Positions 42,006-51,007 of a DNA stretch of 64,000 nt are shown here, in pieces. Numbering within the stretch: position 1 is the stretch's first letter; each line of letters starts with the position of its first letter. The position numbers and the translations under genes are program-made. A model generated the notes under the pieces. It did not search any database. It was not told the origin of the DNA and saw nothing but the letters and a program-made list of their open reading frames with translations. Origin of the DNA: Patulibacter sp. SYSU D01012 (GTDB lineage: Bacteria; Actinomycetota; Thermoleophilia; Solirubrobacterales; Solirubrobacteraceae); contig NZ_JAFMTB010000001.1 in assembly GCF_017916475.1 (NCBI RefSeq), positions 1,076,752 to 1,140,751 of the forward strand. Reading direction: 5' to 3'.

Positions 42006-43976
42006 ATGATCGGCCAGCCCCGCACGCCCGACCCGGACGACGGGCGGAAGAAGAAGCGGAAGAAGGCGAAGAAGCGCGCCAAGGCGGCCGCCGCCGCGTT
42101 GATGGCGCCGCTCGCGCCCGACCGGGACGAGACGCCCCACGGCGACGGGCTCGCCGCGGGCGCGGGGCTGGGCCCGGCCGCGGACGCTGCGGCCGCGTCC
42201 GCTCCGGTCGCGCCGCGCGGGGACGCCGGTGCGCCGGCCGAGGCGGCCGGGCCGGCCGAGGCGGCCGGGTCGGCCGGGGCCACGGGCCCGGGGAGCCCCG
42301 AGCCGTCGTCCTCCGCGGCGGCCGAGGCGGCCGCCGGCGACGCCGCGCCCGCCGACGAGGCAGCGCCCGCCGTCGCCGCCGCGCCCGCGGACTCGTCGGT
42401 GGAGGAGCCGGCCGCGCAGGACTCGCGGCCCGGGGACGCCGCCGCGGAGGGCCCGCGGGAGGACGTCTCGCGCGCGCAGGAGCCGCCGGCGGACGACCTG
42501 CCCGCGCCGGACGCCTCGTCGGCGGCCTCGCCGGCGGACGACCCCGCGGTCGAGGACGCGCCGGCGGAGACCGCGTCCGTGGACGAGCCGCCCGTGGACG
42601 ACCCGTCGGCGGACGAGCCGCCCGCGCCGGACCCGTGGGCAGAGGCCCCGTCCGCCGACGACCCGTCCGCGGAGGACGCCGAGAGCGCCGCACCGCCGCG
42701 GCCCGCGGCGGCCGGCCCGTACGACGCCGCGCTGGTGGAGCGCATCGACGAGATGCAGCGCCGCATCACCGCGCTGCTCGCGATGACCGATCGCGTCGCC
42801 GCGCCCACGAGCGCCTCGGGCCTCGGGCCGGCGGTCGCGCGCGGGCTGGCGATGGCCACGGCGCCCCCGGCGACGCCGACGCCCGACCCGCCGAGCACGG
42901 CCGCGCCGTCCGCGGCGGCGTCGCCGGCGCCCCCTGCCAGCACCACCGGCCGGCCGCCCGCCGCCGGGCCGACGGTCGCGCCGCCCGCCGCCGCGCCGCC
43001 CGCCGCCGCGCAGCCCGCCGCCGCGCAGCCCGCCGCCGCGCAGCCCGCCGCCGCGCAGCCCGCCGCCGCGCAGCCCGCCGCCGCCGCCGCGGCGACGCCG
43101 CCCGCCGACGCGAGCGCGGCGACCGGGGCCCCGTCCGCGCCCGACGCCCCGACGGCGCCCGAGGCGGCCCGGGCGCCGGCCCCGGCCGCGTCCTCTCCGC
43201 CCGCCACGCCGGAGACGGCGGCAGCCGCCAGCACCCCCGCGGCCGCGGCCGCGGCCCCGGCCCCTGGCGCGCCCGCAGCGCCTGCCGCGCCCGCAGGCCC
43301 TGGCGCGTCCGACGCCCCTGCCGCGCCCGACGCCCCTGGGGCGCGTGGTGCCTTGGCGTCCTCCGACGCCCCCGCGACGCCTGACGTCTCGGCCGACGCC
43401 GACCCCCCGGCGCAGGCCGGAGCCGCCGCGGCCCCCGTCCCGCCGCAGACGCCCGCCCCTTCGGTGGCCCCCGGCGCCCCGACGCGCGCCGCCGGCGCCG
43501 GCGACCGCGGCGTGCCCGCCTCCGCGACGCCGGGCGCGGCCGCCCCGCCGTCCCCCGTCCCGGCGGCGCCCGGTCCCGCCTCGCCGGCCTCGGCCGGCGA
43601 CGCGTCCCCGGCGACCGACCGCGCCCCGCAGCCCCCGCCGGAGGCGGCCCGGGCCCCGGATGCCGCGGCCGCCCCGCCGGCGGAGCCGCCGTCGGCCGGG
43701 GCGGCGCCCGCCTCGGCCCCGCCGACCCGGTCGTCCGCGGCGCGCCCCGCCGTCGCCCGCGAGGGCCTCGGCCCCGTCGCGCGCGGGGCCTGGCCGCCGG
43801 CGGAGCAGCCGACGAGGTCCGGGCGCCGCCGGCCCGCGCACGCCCCGCCCGTGGCGCTGCTCGTGGCCCGCGAGCTGCTCGCGAGCGGCATGTCGCGCGA
43901 GCGCGTCGCGGACCGGCTGCGCGCCGGCTACGGCGTCGCCGACGCGGACGCCGTGGTCGCCGCCGTCGTGCGCTGA
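42006..43976 (+). CDS. Very Ala/Pro-rich protein with basic start
   Basis: 656 residues. A basic N-terminus (GRKKKRKKAKKRAKAAAAALM) is followed by about 550 residues of low-complexity Ala, Pro, Asp and Glu. A short helical segment (DAALVERIDEMQRRITALLAMTDRV) lies near 240-265. A 15-bp tandem repeat (43000-43085) encodes QPAAA five times. The last 45 residues, PPVALLVARELLASGMSRERVADRLRAGYGVADADAVVAAVV, form a compact helical domain. No enzyme motif is seen. ATG 42006 is used; an in-frame ATG at 41940 adds 22 residues. Confidence 0.6.
   Translation: MIGQPRTPDPDDGRKKKRKKAKKRAKAAAAALMAPLAPDRDETPHGDGLAAGAGLGPAADAAAASAPVAPRGDAGAPAEAAGPAEAAGSAGATGPGSPEPSSSAAAEAAAGDAAPADEAAPAVAAAPADSSVEEPAAQDSRPGDAAAEGPREDVSRAQEPPADDLPAPDASSAASPADDPAVEDAPAETASVDEPPVDDPSADEPPAPDPWAEAPSADDPSAEDAESAAPPRPAAAGPYDAALVERIDEMQRRITALLAMTDRVAAPTSASGLGPAVARGLAMATAPPATPTPDPPSTAAPSAAASPAPPASTTGRPPAAGPTVAPPAAAPPAAAQPAAAQPAAAQPAAAQPAAAQPAAAAAATPPADASAATGAPSAPDAPTAPEAARAPAPAASSPPATPETAAAASTPAAAAAAPAPGAPAAPAAPAGPGASDAPAAPDAPGARGALASSDAPATPDVSADADPPAQAGAAAAPVPPQTPAPSVAPGAPTRAAGAGDRGVPASATPGAAAPPSPVPAAPGPASPASAGDASPATDRAPQPPPEAARAPDAAAAPPAEPPSAGAAPASAPPTRSSAARPAVAREGLGPVARGAWPPAEQPTRSGRRRPAHAPPVALLVARELLASGMSRERVADRLRAGYGVADADAVVAAVVR
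43000..43085 (+). repeat. 15-bp tandem repeat inside coding sequence
   Basis: Five near-identical copies of CAGCCCGCCGCCGCG, each coding for Gln-Pro-Ala-Ala-Ala, preceded by related PPAAA units. Being in frame, it can change copy number without breaking the gene. Confidence 0.8.
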
Positions 43977-43983
43977 CCGCCGG

Positions 43984-44889
43984 CTAGCGGGCGCCGTCGC
44001 GCAGGTACTGGTCGTAGGACCGCGGGGTCTGCGCCCGGCCGGAGACCGCCAGGATCGGCGCGGCCTCGTCCGGCAGCAGGGCGACGGCGTCGCGCACCTC
44101 GCGGCGGTCCACCAGGCCCGGGCGGGCGATGAGCAGGACGCGGTCGATGCCGCCCAGGCGCAGCAGCTCGCGCGTGTCGGCGACGGGCAGCAGCGGGGCG
44201 GTGTCGAGCACCACCGCGGCGCCCAGCCCGCGCAGCTCGGCGAGCACGCGGGCGGCGTCGGGGCTGCCGAGCAGCTCGGGCGCGTTCGGCGGCAGCTCGC
44301 CGGCGGGCAGCAGCCGCAGGCCGGGCTCCACCTCGACGAGCAGGTCGTCCACGGGCACGCCGCCGACGATCGCGGCCGTCAGCCCGCGCTTGGGCGTCCC
44401 GGCCTGGTCGCCGCCGAGCGCGGCGGTCAGGCCGGGACGGCGCAGGTCCGCCTCGACCGCCACGACCGGCCGGCCCGCCCGGGCGAACGCGCGCGCCAGG
44501 CCCGCGGCGGCCGTCGTCTTGCCCTCGCCGGGCGCGGCGGACGTCACGAGCACGACGCCGGCGGGCACCCCGTCGCCGTCCCGCGGCGCCAGAGCGGCGC
44601 GCAGCATCCGGAACGCCTCCTCGGCCCGCCGGACGTCCTGCGCGTCGCGGCCGGGGGGCGGCACGTGGGCGACGAGGGGCAGCCCGGACACCGCCTGGGC
44701 CTCGGCGCCGTCCCGCAGACGCCGGCGGCGGCGCAGCAGCAGCGCGGCCACGACCGCGCCGACGAGCAGGCCCACGCCGGCGCCGGCGGCCGGCGCCCAC
44801 GCCTCGTCGGGCAGCGCCAGCAGGCCGGCGGCGACGCCGACGACGGTCAGCAGGACGAGGGCGAGGAGGGAGGGGAGGGCGCGGGGCAC
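43984..44889 (-). CDS. CpsD/CapB-like ATPase with membrane anchor
   Basis: 301 residues. Two helices at about 5-50 precede a P-loop ATPase domain: VVLVTSAAPGEGKTTAAAGLARAFARAGRPVVAVEADLRRPGL (Walker A and A') and LGAAVVLDTAPLLPVADTRELLRL (Walker B). This is the bacterial tyrosine-kinase/co-polymerase ATPase type. The C-terminus has only two tyrosines (SYDQYLRD), not a tyrosine cluster, so kinase activity is doubtful. No polysaccharide genes lie nearby. The GTG start is 1 bp past the stop of the lipoprotein gene. Confidence 0.78.
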   Translation of the reverse strand: MPRALPSLLALVLLTVVGVAAGLLALPDEAWAPAAGAGVGLLVGAVVAALLLRRRRRLRDGAEAQAVSGLPLVAHVPPPGRDAQDVRRAEEAFRMLRAALAPRDGDGVPAGVVLVTSAAPGEGKTTAAAGLARAFARAGRPVVAVEADLRRPGLTAALGGDQAGTPKRGLTAAIVGGVPVDDLLVEVEPGLRLLPAGELPPNAPELLGSPDAARVLAELRGLGAAVVLDTAPLLPVADTRELLRLGGIDRVLLIARPGLVDRREVRDAVALLPDEAAPILAVSGRAQTPRSYDQYLRDGAR

Positions 44890-44890
44890 G

Positions 44891-45397
44891 TCAGTCGGCG
44901 AGGCTGCGGAGGCGGTCGTTGATCTGGCGCGCGGCGGTGTTGACCTGCTGCTCCACCGCGGTCGTCTCGGTGCTGAAGTCGGACTTCGCGCGCAGCGTCG
45001 CGCGGGGATCACGATCGCGCAACGCGCGGCGGAACGCCTCGAGCGGCGCCTTCCACCGTCCGAAGGCCGCGATCAGGCGCGCGTGCGGGTCGGCCGCCAC
45101 GGCGGGCGGCGTGATGGCGCGCAGCTCGGCCTGGACGCCGTCGATCCGGCGGCTCAGCCGGCGGACGGCCGTCTGCACGTCCCGGCGGTCCTCCGCCCGG
45201 TCGGCGGCGGCGTTGAGCGTGCCGAGGTCGCGTTCGAACCGCGCCTGCACCTGGTTGACGCGCTCGGCGTAGACGCCCGCGTCGCGCACCTGCTGCGCCT
45301 GCCCGCCGCACCCCGCGAGGGCCGGCGGCACGACGGCGAGGACCCCGGCGACCGCGAGCGCGCGGATCCGGGGGGCTCGGCGGGCGGGACGCGTCAC
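44891..45397 (-). CDS. Helical lipoprotein
   Basis: 168 residues with lipobox ALAGCGG (Cys about 30). The mature chain is nearly all helix with an AYAERVNQVQARFERDLGTLNAAADRA start, resembling in length and layout the lipoprotein family at 53.5-57.4 kb but without their internal cysteines. GTG 45397 has TAACGT 7 nt upstream. It is followed directly by the CpsD-like ATPase gene. Confidence 0.72.
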   Translation of the reverse strand: MTRPARRAPRIRALAVAGVLAVVPPALAGCGGQAQQVRDAGVYAERVNQVQARFERDLGTLNAAADRAEDRRDVQTAVRRLSRRIDGVQAELRAITPPAVAADPHARLIAAFGRWKAPLEAFRRALRDRDPRATLRAKSDFSTETTAVEQQVNTAARQINDRLRSLAD

Positions 45398-45492
45398 GCG
45401 CCGGACGTTACCCCGCGGGGAGCCCGCGGGGCACGCCGTCCGCGGCCGGCGACCGGCCGGCGCTCCCCGTCGGGGCTGGCAGAATGGCCCCG

Positions 45493-46140
45493 ATGCCCCC
45501 GTCCGACCAGCCGACCGTCCCGCGCTTCGACCCTGCCGCGCTCGTCCACGAGCTCCTCGACCGGTCGCCGGTCGCGCTGCGGCTCCTGGAAGCGGCGCGA
45601 TCGTGCGTGCTGGACCGCGGCATCTCGCGGGTCACGATGAGCGACGTCGCGCGCCGGGCCGACGTCAGCCGCACGACCCTGTACCGCCACTACCCGGACG
45701 TCGAGGCCGTGCTGCGCGACCTGATGACGCGCGACTTCGGCGGCGCGGTCGTCCGGGCCGCCCAGGGGGTGGCCGACCGGCCGACCGCCCGCGAGCGCCT
45801 GGTCGGGACGCTCGTCGAGGCCTGCCGCGGCCTGCGCGCCGACGAGCTGTTCCGCAAGATCGTCGACGTCGACCCCGAGTTCCTGCTGCCGTACGTCACC
45901 GCCCGGACCGGCGTGTCCCAGCGGCTCGTCCTGCGCCTGGCCGAGGCCGGGATCCGGGAGGGACAGGCCGACGGCTCCATCCGCGGCGGCGATCCCGACC
46001 TGCTGGGGCGCCTGCTGCTGCTGCAGGCGCAGGCCATGACCTTCTCGCTCGGCGTCATCAACGGCGAGGACGGCCGCGACGAGGCGGACCTGCTCGCGCT
46101 CGCGGACGAGGCGATGAACGCCCAGCTGGCCCCGCGGTGA
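45493..46140 (+). CDS. TetR-family transcriptional regulator
   Basis: 215 residues. Helix-turn-helix at about 30-75: LLEAARSCVLDRGISRVTMSDVARRADVSRTTLYRHYPDVEAVLRDLMTRDF. The C-terminal domain is helical and unassigned. ATG 45493 is preferred because CAGAAT ends 7 nt before it; ATG 45484 would add three residues. The stop overlaps the hemW start as GTGA, so it is co-transcribed with hemW, an unusual partner. Confidence 0.9.
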   Translation: MPPSDQPTVPRFDPAALVHELLDRSPVALRLLEAARSCVLDRGISRVTMSDVARRADVSRTTLYRHYPDVEAVLRDLMTRDFGGAVVRAAQGVADRPTARERLVGTLVEACRGLRADELFRKIVDVDPEFLLPYVTARTGVSQRLVLRLAEAGIREGQADGSIRGGDPDLLGRLLLLQAQAMTFSLGVINGEDGRDEADLLALADEAMNAQLAPR

Positions 46141-47363
46141 GCCCGCGGCTGCCCGAGGGCGCCCCGGCGCCCGCCGACGGCCGCCTGCCCGCCCCCGCCG
46201 TCGCCGAGCTCGACGGCGTGCCGCTCGGCGTCTACGTCCACGTGCCGTGGTGCGCCGCGCGGTGCGGCTACTGCGACTTCAACACGTACGTGCCGCGGCA
46301 GGGCGAGCTGCCCCGCCTGGGGGAGCGCTTCGCCGTGGCGGCCGGCGCCGAGCTGCGCCTGGCCGCCGGCGTGCTGCACCCCGCGCCCGGCGACCGCGCC
46401 CGCCGGCCCGTTCGCACGGTCTTCCTCGGCGGCGGCACCCCCAGCCTGCTCGAGCCTGAGGTCCTCGGCGCGGTGCTGCGGCACGTCGACGCGACCCTCG
46501 GCCTGGCGCCCGACGCCGAGGTCACGTGCGAGTGCAACCCCGAGTCCGTCGACCCGGGCCGCCTCGCGCGGCTGCGCGCCGCCGGGGTCACGCGCGTGTC
46601 CTTCGGCATGCAGAGCGCCCGCGGGCACGTGCTCGACGCGCTCGAGCGGCGGCACCGTCCCGGCCGGCCCGAGGCCGCCGTCGCGGAGGCGCGCGCGGCC
46701 GGCTTCGACGCCGTCGGCCTGGACCTCATCTACGGCGCGGACGGCGAGACGGACGAGGACTGGGGCGCGTCGCTCGACGCCGCGATCGCGGCGCAGCCGG
46801 ACAGCATCTCGGCGTACGCCCTGACGGTCGAGGCGGGCACCCGCTACGCCGCGCACGTGCGCCGCGGCCGCCGCCGCATCACCGACGACGACGTCCTCGG
46901 CCGCCGGTACGCGCTCGCCGACGAGCGCCTGTCCGCCGCCGGGTACCGTTGGTACGAGCTGTCGAACTGGGCGCGGACGCCGCAGGGGGTCTGCCGCCAC
47001 AACGTCCTCTACTGGGAGGGCGGCGCGTGGTGGGGCGTGGGCCCGGGCGCGCACTCCCATGTCGGCGGCGTGCGCTGGTGGAACGTCCTGCGCCCCGAGG
47101 CGTGGTTCGCCGCGCTCGACGCCGGCCGGTCGCCCGCGGCGGGCCGCGAGACGCTGGGGGCGGACGAGCGGGCGCTCGAGGCGCTGATGACGCGGATCCG
47201 GCGCCCCGACGGCGTCCCCGTCCCCGACGGCGCGGCCGGCCGGGTCCCGGAGCTGCTCGACGCGGGCCTGGTGGACCCCGCCGCCTGGCGAGCCGGGCGG
47301 GTGGCGCTGACGCCGGCCGGCCGCCCCGTCGCCGACGCCGTCGTGCGCCGGCTCGTCGTCTGA
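46137..47363 (+). CDS. hemW: Radical SAM haem chaperone HemW
   Basis: 408 residues. The HemN/HemW-type cluster motif is CAARCGYCDFNTYV (CxxxCxxC, about 37-44). FLGGGTPSLLEPEVL, ECNPESVDPGRLARLRAAGVTRVSFGMQS and GLDLIYGADGETDEDW follow, then the HemW C-terminal domain (YELSNWARTPQGVCRHNVLYWEGGAWWGVGPGAHSHVGG). It inserts haem into respiratory enzymes; the extra Cys of true HemN is missing. GTG 46137 overlaps the TetR stop. Confidence 0.93.
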   Translation: MSPRLPEGAPAPADGRLPAPAVAELDGVPLGVYVHVPWCAARCGYCDFNTYVPRQGELPRLGERFAVAAGAELRLAAGVLHPAPGDRARRPVRTVFLGGGTPSLLEPEVLGAVLRHVDATLGLAPDAEVTCECNPESVDPGRLARLRAAGVTRVSFGMQSARGHVLDALERRHRPGRPEAAVAEARAAGFDAVGLDLIYGADGETDEDWGASLDAAIAAQPDSISAYALTVEAGTRYAAHVRRGRRRITDDDVLGRRYALADERLSAAGYRWYELSNWARTPQGVCRHNVLYWEGGAWWGVGPGAHSHVGGVRWWNVLRPEAWFAALDAGRSPAAGRETLGADERALEALMTRIRRPDGVPVPDGAAGRVPELLDAGLVDPAAWRAGRVALTPAGRPVADAVVRRLVV

Positions 47364-47367
47364 GGGC

Positions 47368-48141
47368 TCAGGCCCGCTCGACGACCACCAGGCGCCGAGC
47401 GTCGCCCGGCCCCTTCGCGGGCTCGAGCTCGACGTCCCAGCCCGCGCGGGCCACGCGCTCGGCCAGCCCCTCGGGCCGGCGCACGCGCGACGCGCCGCCG
47501 TCCTCGAGCAGCGCGCGGGCCACCGCGCCGCGCGTCGCCTTCGCGTCGTGGCTGACCACGGTGCGCGCGCCGTTCTGCTCGCGCACCACGTCGACCGCGA
47601 CGGTCGCGCCCTCGGCGGGGCCGGGCCACAGGTCGCGGTAGGCGCCCGACCGCAGGTCGACGACGAGCCCGTCGGCGGGCAGGACGGCGTCGAGCGCCGG
47701 CCGCCAGTGGGCCTTCGCGGTCGGCACGCCCGGCAGGCGGGCGCCGGCGGGGCAGCGGTAGGCCGGGACGACGTCGCCGGGCCGCAGGACGCCCCACAGC
47801 GCCGAGACGACGAGCACGCGCTCCTGCGCGCGACGCCGGGCGGCGGCGCTCAGCGTCCCGAGCGCCAGGCGCTCGAACAGCACCCCGGTGTAGACGCGCC
47901 ACGCGGGCGCGGCGGGCGCCGCGAGCAGGTCGGCGTTCAGGGCGAGCTCCGCGGCGCTGCGCGGCCCGAGCTTCAGCTCCTTCAGCGCGGCGGCCTGGTC
48001 GCCCGTGGAGAGGGCCCGCAGGGCATCGAGGCGCGCCTCGCGGACCGGCCGCAGGGCCGGGTGCGCGAGCGCGTCCAGGTCGACGGGCGGGCCCGCGTCC
48101 GGGGCGGTCTTGCCCTCGGACGGCGGGAGGAGGAGCAGCAA
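47368..48141 (-). CDS. yaaA: Peroxide stress protein YaaA
   Basis: 257 residues of the YaaA/DUF328 family: LLLLLPPSEGKT at the N-terminus, VYTGVLFERL, VVSALWGVLRPGDVVPAYRC, DLRSGAYRDLWP and VVSHDAKATRGAVARALL. In E. coli it lowers free iron under peroxide stress. TTG 48141 gives the family start; a CTG at 48150 is less likely. It follows the acidic hypothetical gene by 5 bp and is probably co-transcribed. Confidence 0.9.
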   Translation of the reverse strand: MLLLLPPSEGKTAPDAGPPVDLDALAHPALRPVREARLDALRALSTGDQAAALKELKLGPRSAAELALNADLLAAPAAPAWRVYTGVLFERLALGTLSAAARRRAQERVLVVSALWGVLRPGDVVPAYRCPAGARLPGVPTAKAHWRPALDAVLPADGLVVDLRSGAYRDLWPGPAEGATVAVDVVREQNGARTVVSHDAKATRGAVARALLEDGGASRVRRPEGLAERVARAGWDVELEPAKGPGDARRLVVVERA

Positions 48142-48146
48142 CGCCG

Positions 48147-48629
48147 TCAGTCGCGGGGCGGCAGCTCGGGGCCGTCCTCGCCCTCCTGCACGTCCTGCGC
48201 CATCTGCTGCGCCAGCTGGGGGAGGAGCTCGGCGACCTGCATGCCGAGGACCTGGGCGAAGGTCGCGACGACCTGGTTCTCGCCGTCGGGGCCCGGCACC
48301 TCCTCGATCTGCGGGGAGAAGATGGCCTCGGCCTGGACCTCGCCCGGCTCCTGCGGGTGGTCGGACAGGACGATGACCGCGCGGCCCGGGCCGTCGGCGG
48401 CGACGTGCCCGCCGAGCGCCTCGCGGACGGAGCCGAGGATCTCGGCGACCATCTCGGCCCACAGGGCCTGGGCGTCGCGGCGCTCCTCCTCGTCCATGTC
48501 GGCGAGGTGGTGCTGGTTGCGCCGGGCGAGGGCCTCGACGCCGGCGGCCACGGACCGCTGCTCCAGCAGCTGGTCGATGTGCAGCGGCACGGAGGGCGAC
48601 GGCTGCGGGACGGGATCAGACTCGCTCAT
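48147..48629 (-). CDS. Hypothetical acidic protein
   Basis: 160 residues, Glu/Gln-rich, no signal peptide. Helical parts (DQLLEQRSVAAGVEALARRNQHHLADMDEEERRDAQALWAEMV) flank a beta segment (GRAVIVLSDHPQEPGEVQAEAIFSPQ). The end is MAQDVQEGEDGPELPPRD. I do not recognise the family. TAGCGT lies 9 nt before ATG 48629. It is upstream of yaaA. Confidence 0.65.
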   Translation of the reverse strand: MSESDPVPQPSPSVPLHIDQLLEQRSVAAGVEALARRNQHHLADMDEEERRDAQALWAEMVAEILGSVREALGGHVAADGPGRAVIVLSDHPQEPGEVQAEAIFSPQIEEVPGPDGENQVVATFAQVLGMQVAELLPQLAQQMAQDVQEGEDGPELPPRD

Positions 48630-48742
48630 GCCCGGGGGACGCTACGCGATCGGCGCGCGGTCCGCAGCCGGGCCGTCGGGCGGCGCGCCGACGGGCGCCC
48701 GGCGCCGGTCGGCACGGGGCGCGGACGACCCCGGAACGACGA

Positions 48743-48788
48743 ACGACCCGGGCCCGGCCGCGCGGGGCGGCCGGGGCAGGCGGGTCGT
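48743..48788 (-). terminator. Terminator hairpin after rpsD
   Basis: Outer stem ACGACCCG/CGGGTCGT and inner stem CCCGGCCGC/GCGGCCGGG stack into one long hairpin about 50 bp past the rpsD stop on the minus strand. Confidence 0.6.
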
Positions 48789-48837
48789 CGGAAGGGCGGG
48801 GCCCGGCGCGGCGCCGGGACCCGTGCAGGGGATGGGT

Positions 48838-49473
48838 CTAGCGACCCGCGAACTCGACGATCAGGTGCTCGGTGATCGGCACCTGGATCTCGTGGCGCTC
48901 CGGGATGCGGAGCACGCGGCCGGAGAGGCCGTCGTGGTCGGCCTCGAGCCAGCCCGGGACGACGGCGATCAGCTCGGTCGACTCCGTGGCGATCGTGCGG
49001 ACGGGCGAGCCCTCCTTGATCGTCACGACGTCGCCCGGCTTCAGGCGTGCGGACGGGATCGTGTGGCGGATGCCGTTCACGAGCACGTGCCCGTGCGTGA
49101 CGAACTGGCGGGCCTGCGCGCGGGTCGACGCGAAGCCGAGGCGCACGATGATGTTGTCGACGCGCAGCTCGAGGAGCTGGAGCAGGCGCTCGCCCGTGAC
49201 GCTGTTCTCGGCGTTGCGCTTCATGGCCTCGGCCATGAGGTTGCGGAACTGCTTCTCGCGGACGCCGTAGTAGCGCTTGGCGCGCTGCGTCTCGCGCAGC
49301 TGCTGCGCGTAGACGGACGTCTTGACGCGACGGCCACCGCCGTGCTGCCCGGGGGGCAGCGCGCCACGGCGCTCCAGGGCGCCCTTGCCAGCGAGGCGAC
49401 GAGCGCCCTTCAGTTCGAGGTCGACGCCTTCGCGCCGCGAGAGCCGTTCGACCGGCCCGGTATAACGACCCAT
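48838..49473 (-). CDS. rpsD: 30S ribosomal protein S4
   Basis: 211 residues, normal for S4. [23 protein letters not shown] begins the N-terminal domain; the S4 RNA-binding domain is [31 protein letters not shown]-like ([46 protein letters not shown]). The zinc-type N-terminal cysteines are absent. It nucleates 30S assembly. It stands alone, away from the alpha operon, as in many actinobacteria. Confidence 0.97.
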   Translation of the reverse strand: [211 protein letters not shown]

Positions 49474-49476
49474 TGG

Positions 49477-49482
49477 GCCTCC
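49477..49482 (-). promoter_or_regulatory. Strong rpsD ribosome-binding site
   Basis: AGGAGG lies 3-4 nt before ATG 49473 on the minus strand. A TAGTCT box about 45 nt upstream would give a short leader, unlike the leaderless genes around it. Confidence 0.6.
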
Positions 49483-49657
49483 TGTACTCCAACTCCGACG
49501 AAACGACGACACAGACTATCGAGGTCGGGCCTCGTCGTGTCGTCCGGGCGTGCGGACCGCGTCCCCGGGGCAGGGAGGAACCGCCGCCGCGACGGGGAAG
49601 CCCGTCGCACGCGAACGGTCGCGGCCATGCGGCCAGTCCGTCCGACGCCCCCACAGC

Positions 49658-51007
49658 ATGCCGCATCCGCCCGACGACCACCACCCCGATGCCGCCGACG
49701 TCGTCCCCGGGGACGACGCCGAGCGCGACGGGGCGCCGGCGGACGGGCCCGACGACGCCGCGGCGGACGCGTGGGGGCGGACGACCGAGTTCGCCGCCCC
49801 CGTCGTCGGCTGTCGTCGCTGCGGGGCGCTCGTCCCGCTCGGCTCGCGCTACTGCCCGCGCTGCGGCACGCCCCTCGTCCGCTCCGGCGAGCAGGCGGCG
49901 CGCGACCTGTCCCGCACCCGGCGCCCCGCGCCGCCCGCCGTCCGGATCACCGTGCCGCTCGTCGTCGCGGCCGTCGTCGCCGCCGTCGCGCTGCTGACCC
50001 TGCGCTCCGGGGGCGACGACGGACCCGCGCGGCCCGAGGGGCTCGACGGCGCGCTCGCGGCCGTGGTCCGCGACGACCGCCTCCTGGCGGCGCGGCTGCA
50101 GCGGCTGCGCCCCGGCGGCGACGCCGCGCCGGCCCTCGCGGCGGCCCGCGCCGCCGCGGGCACCGTCGCGCAGGCCCTGCAGGTCGCCACCGCCGACCAC
50201 GACGTCGCGGGCCGCGCGGCGCGGGCGGACCGCGTCGCGGCCGCGCTGCGCGCCAACCGCCGCTGGCTCCAGACCGTCCGTCGGCTGCTCGCCGACCCGC
50301 GCGCGCCCGGCCTGGCCGGGCTCGAGGACCGCGCGCAGGAGGCCTCCGACGCCCTCGACGCGGTCGACGACGTGCAGGACACGGACGCCGCCGTCGCGGG
50401 GGTGGAGGAGCTCGACGCGTACCTGCGGGCCGCCCGCCGCGGCGCGCCGCCCCCGGGACGGACCGCCACGACGGCCACGACCCCGACGACGCCGACGCCC
50501 AGCGCCGACCGTCCCGAGGCGCGCTCCCCGTTCGTGACCGCCGTCGACGGCGTCCTCCGCGCCGGCGCGCGCGCCCGCCCCGACCGGCAGCGCGCGACGG
50601 CGCTCCTGCGCGCCGCTCGCGACGGACTGGACGGCTACGCCGGGGCCGGCGCGACGCCCGCGAGCGCGGACGCCGCCGTCGACGAGGCCCGCGAGCTGCT
50701 CGGCGACGTCGCCCGCGCCCGCGAGCGGTCGGCTGCGCGCGCCCGCGCCGTCACGACGCGCCAGGACAACCAGGCGTCGATCGTCGAGAAGCTCGGCCGG
50801 GCGTACGACGCCGGGGCCGCCGCGGCCCGCGACCTGGCGGACTGCCTGGCGGCGTCCTCCGCCGCGCCGCGCGGCGTCGCCGCGCAGTGCCTCGCCCGCG
50901 CGCAGGGCGCGACGGCCACCGAGGCCCGGGCGACCGACGCCTTCGTGCGCTCCTACCGCCCCGCGCTCCGGGCGCTCGGCCGCTCGGGGCCGTCGCGGGC
51001 GCTGTAG
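49658..51007 (+). CDS. Zinc-ribbon membrane protein
   Basis: 449 residues. An acidic N-terminus (about 1-45) leads to a zinc ribbon, VGCRRCGALVPLGSRYCPRCGTPL (two CxxC pairs, about 52-72). One membrane helix (about 97-115) follows, then about 330 residues of Ala/Arg/Asp-rich exported helix with a Thr/Pro linker near 270-290. Zinc-ribbon plus single-helix proteins are common, poorly described actinobacterial membrane proteins. The exported part has two cysteines (ADCLAAS, AQCLARA). Function unknown. Confidence 0.72.
   Translation: MPHPPDDHHPDAADVVPGDDAERDGAPADGPDDAAADAWGRTTEFAAPVVGCRRCGALVPLGSRYCPRCGTPLVRSGEQAARDLSRTRRPAPPAVRITVPLVVAAVVAAVALLTLRSGGDDGPARPEGLDGALAAVVRDDRLLAARLQRLRPGGDAAPALAAARAAAGTVAQALQVATADHDVAGRAARADRVAAALRANRRWLQTVRRLLADPRAPGLAGLEDRAQEASDALDAVDDVQDTDAAVAGVEELDAYLRAARRGAPPPGRTATTATTPTTPTPSADRPEARSPFVTAVDGVLRAGARARPDRQRATALLRAARDGLDGYAGAGATPASADAAVDEARELLGDVARARERSAARARAVTTRQDNQASIVEKLGRAYDAGAAAARDLADCLAASSAAPRGVAAQCLARAQGATATEARATDAFVRSYRPALRALGRSGPSRAL

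Noticed and set aside
41763..43891. Gly/Ala-rich minus-strand frames opposite the Pro/Ala-rich gene
   Set aside because: They mirror the GC-rich repeats of the plus-strand gene. The plus frame has a basic start, a helical segment and a folded end, whereas the antisense frames have none.
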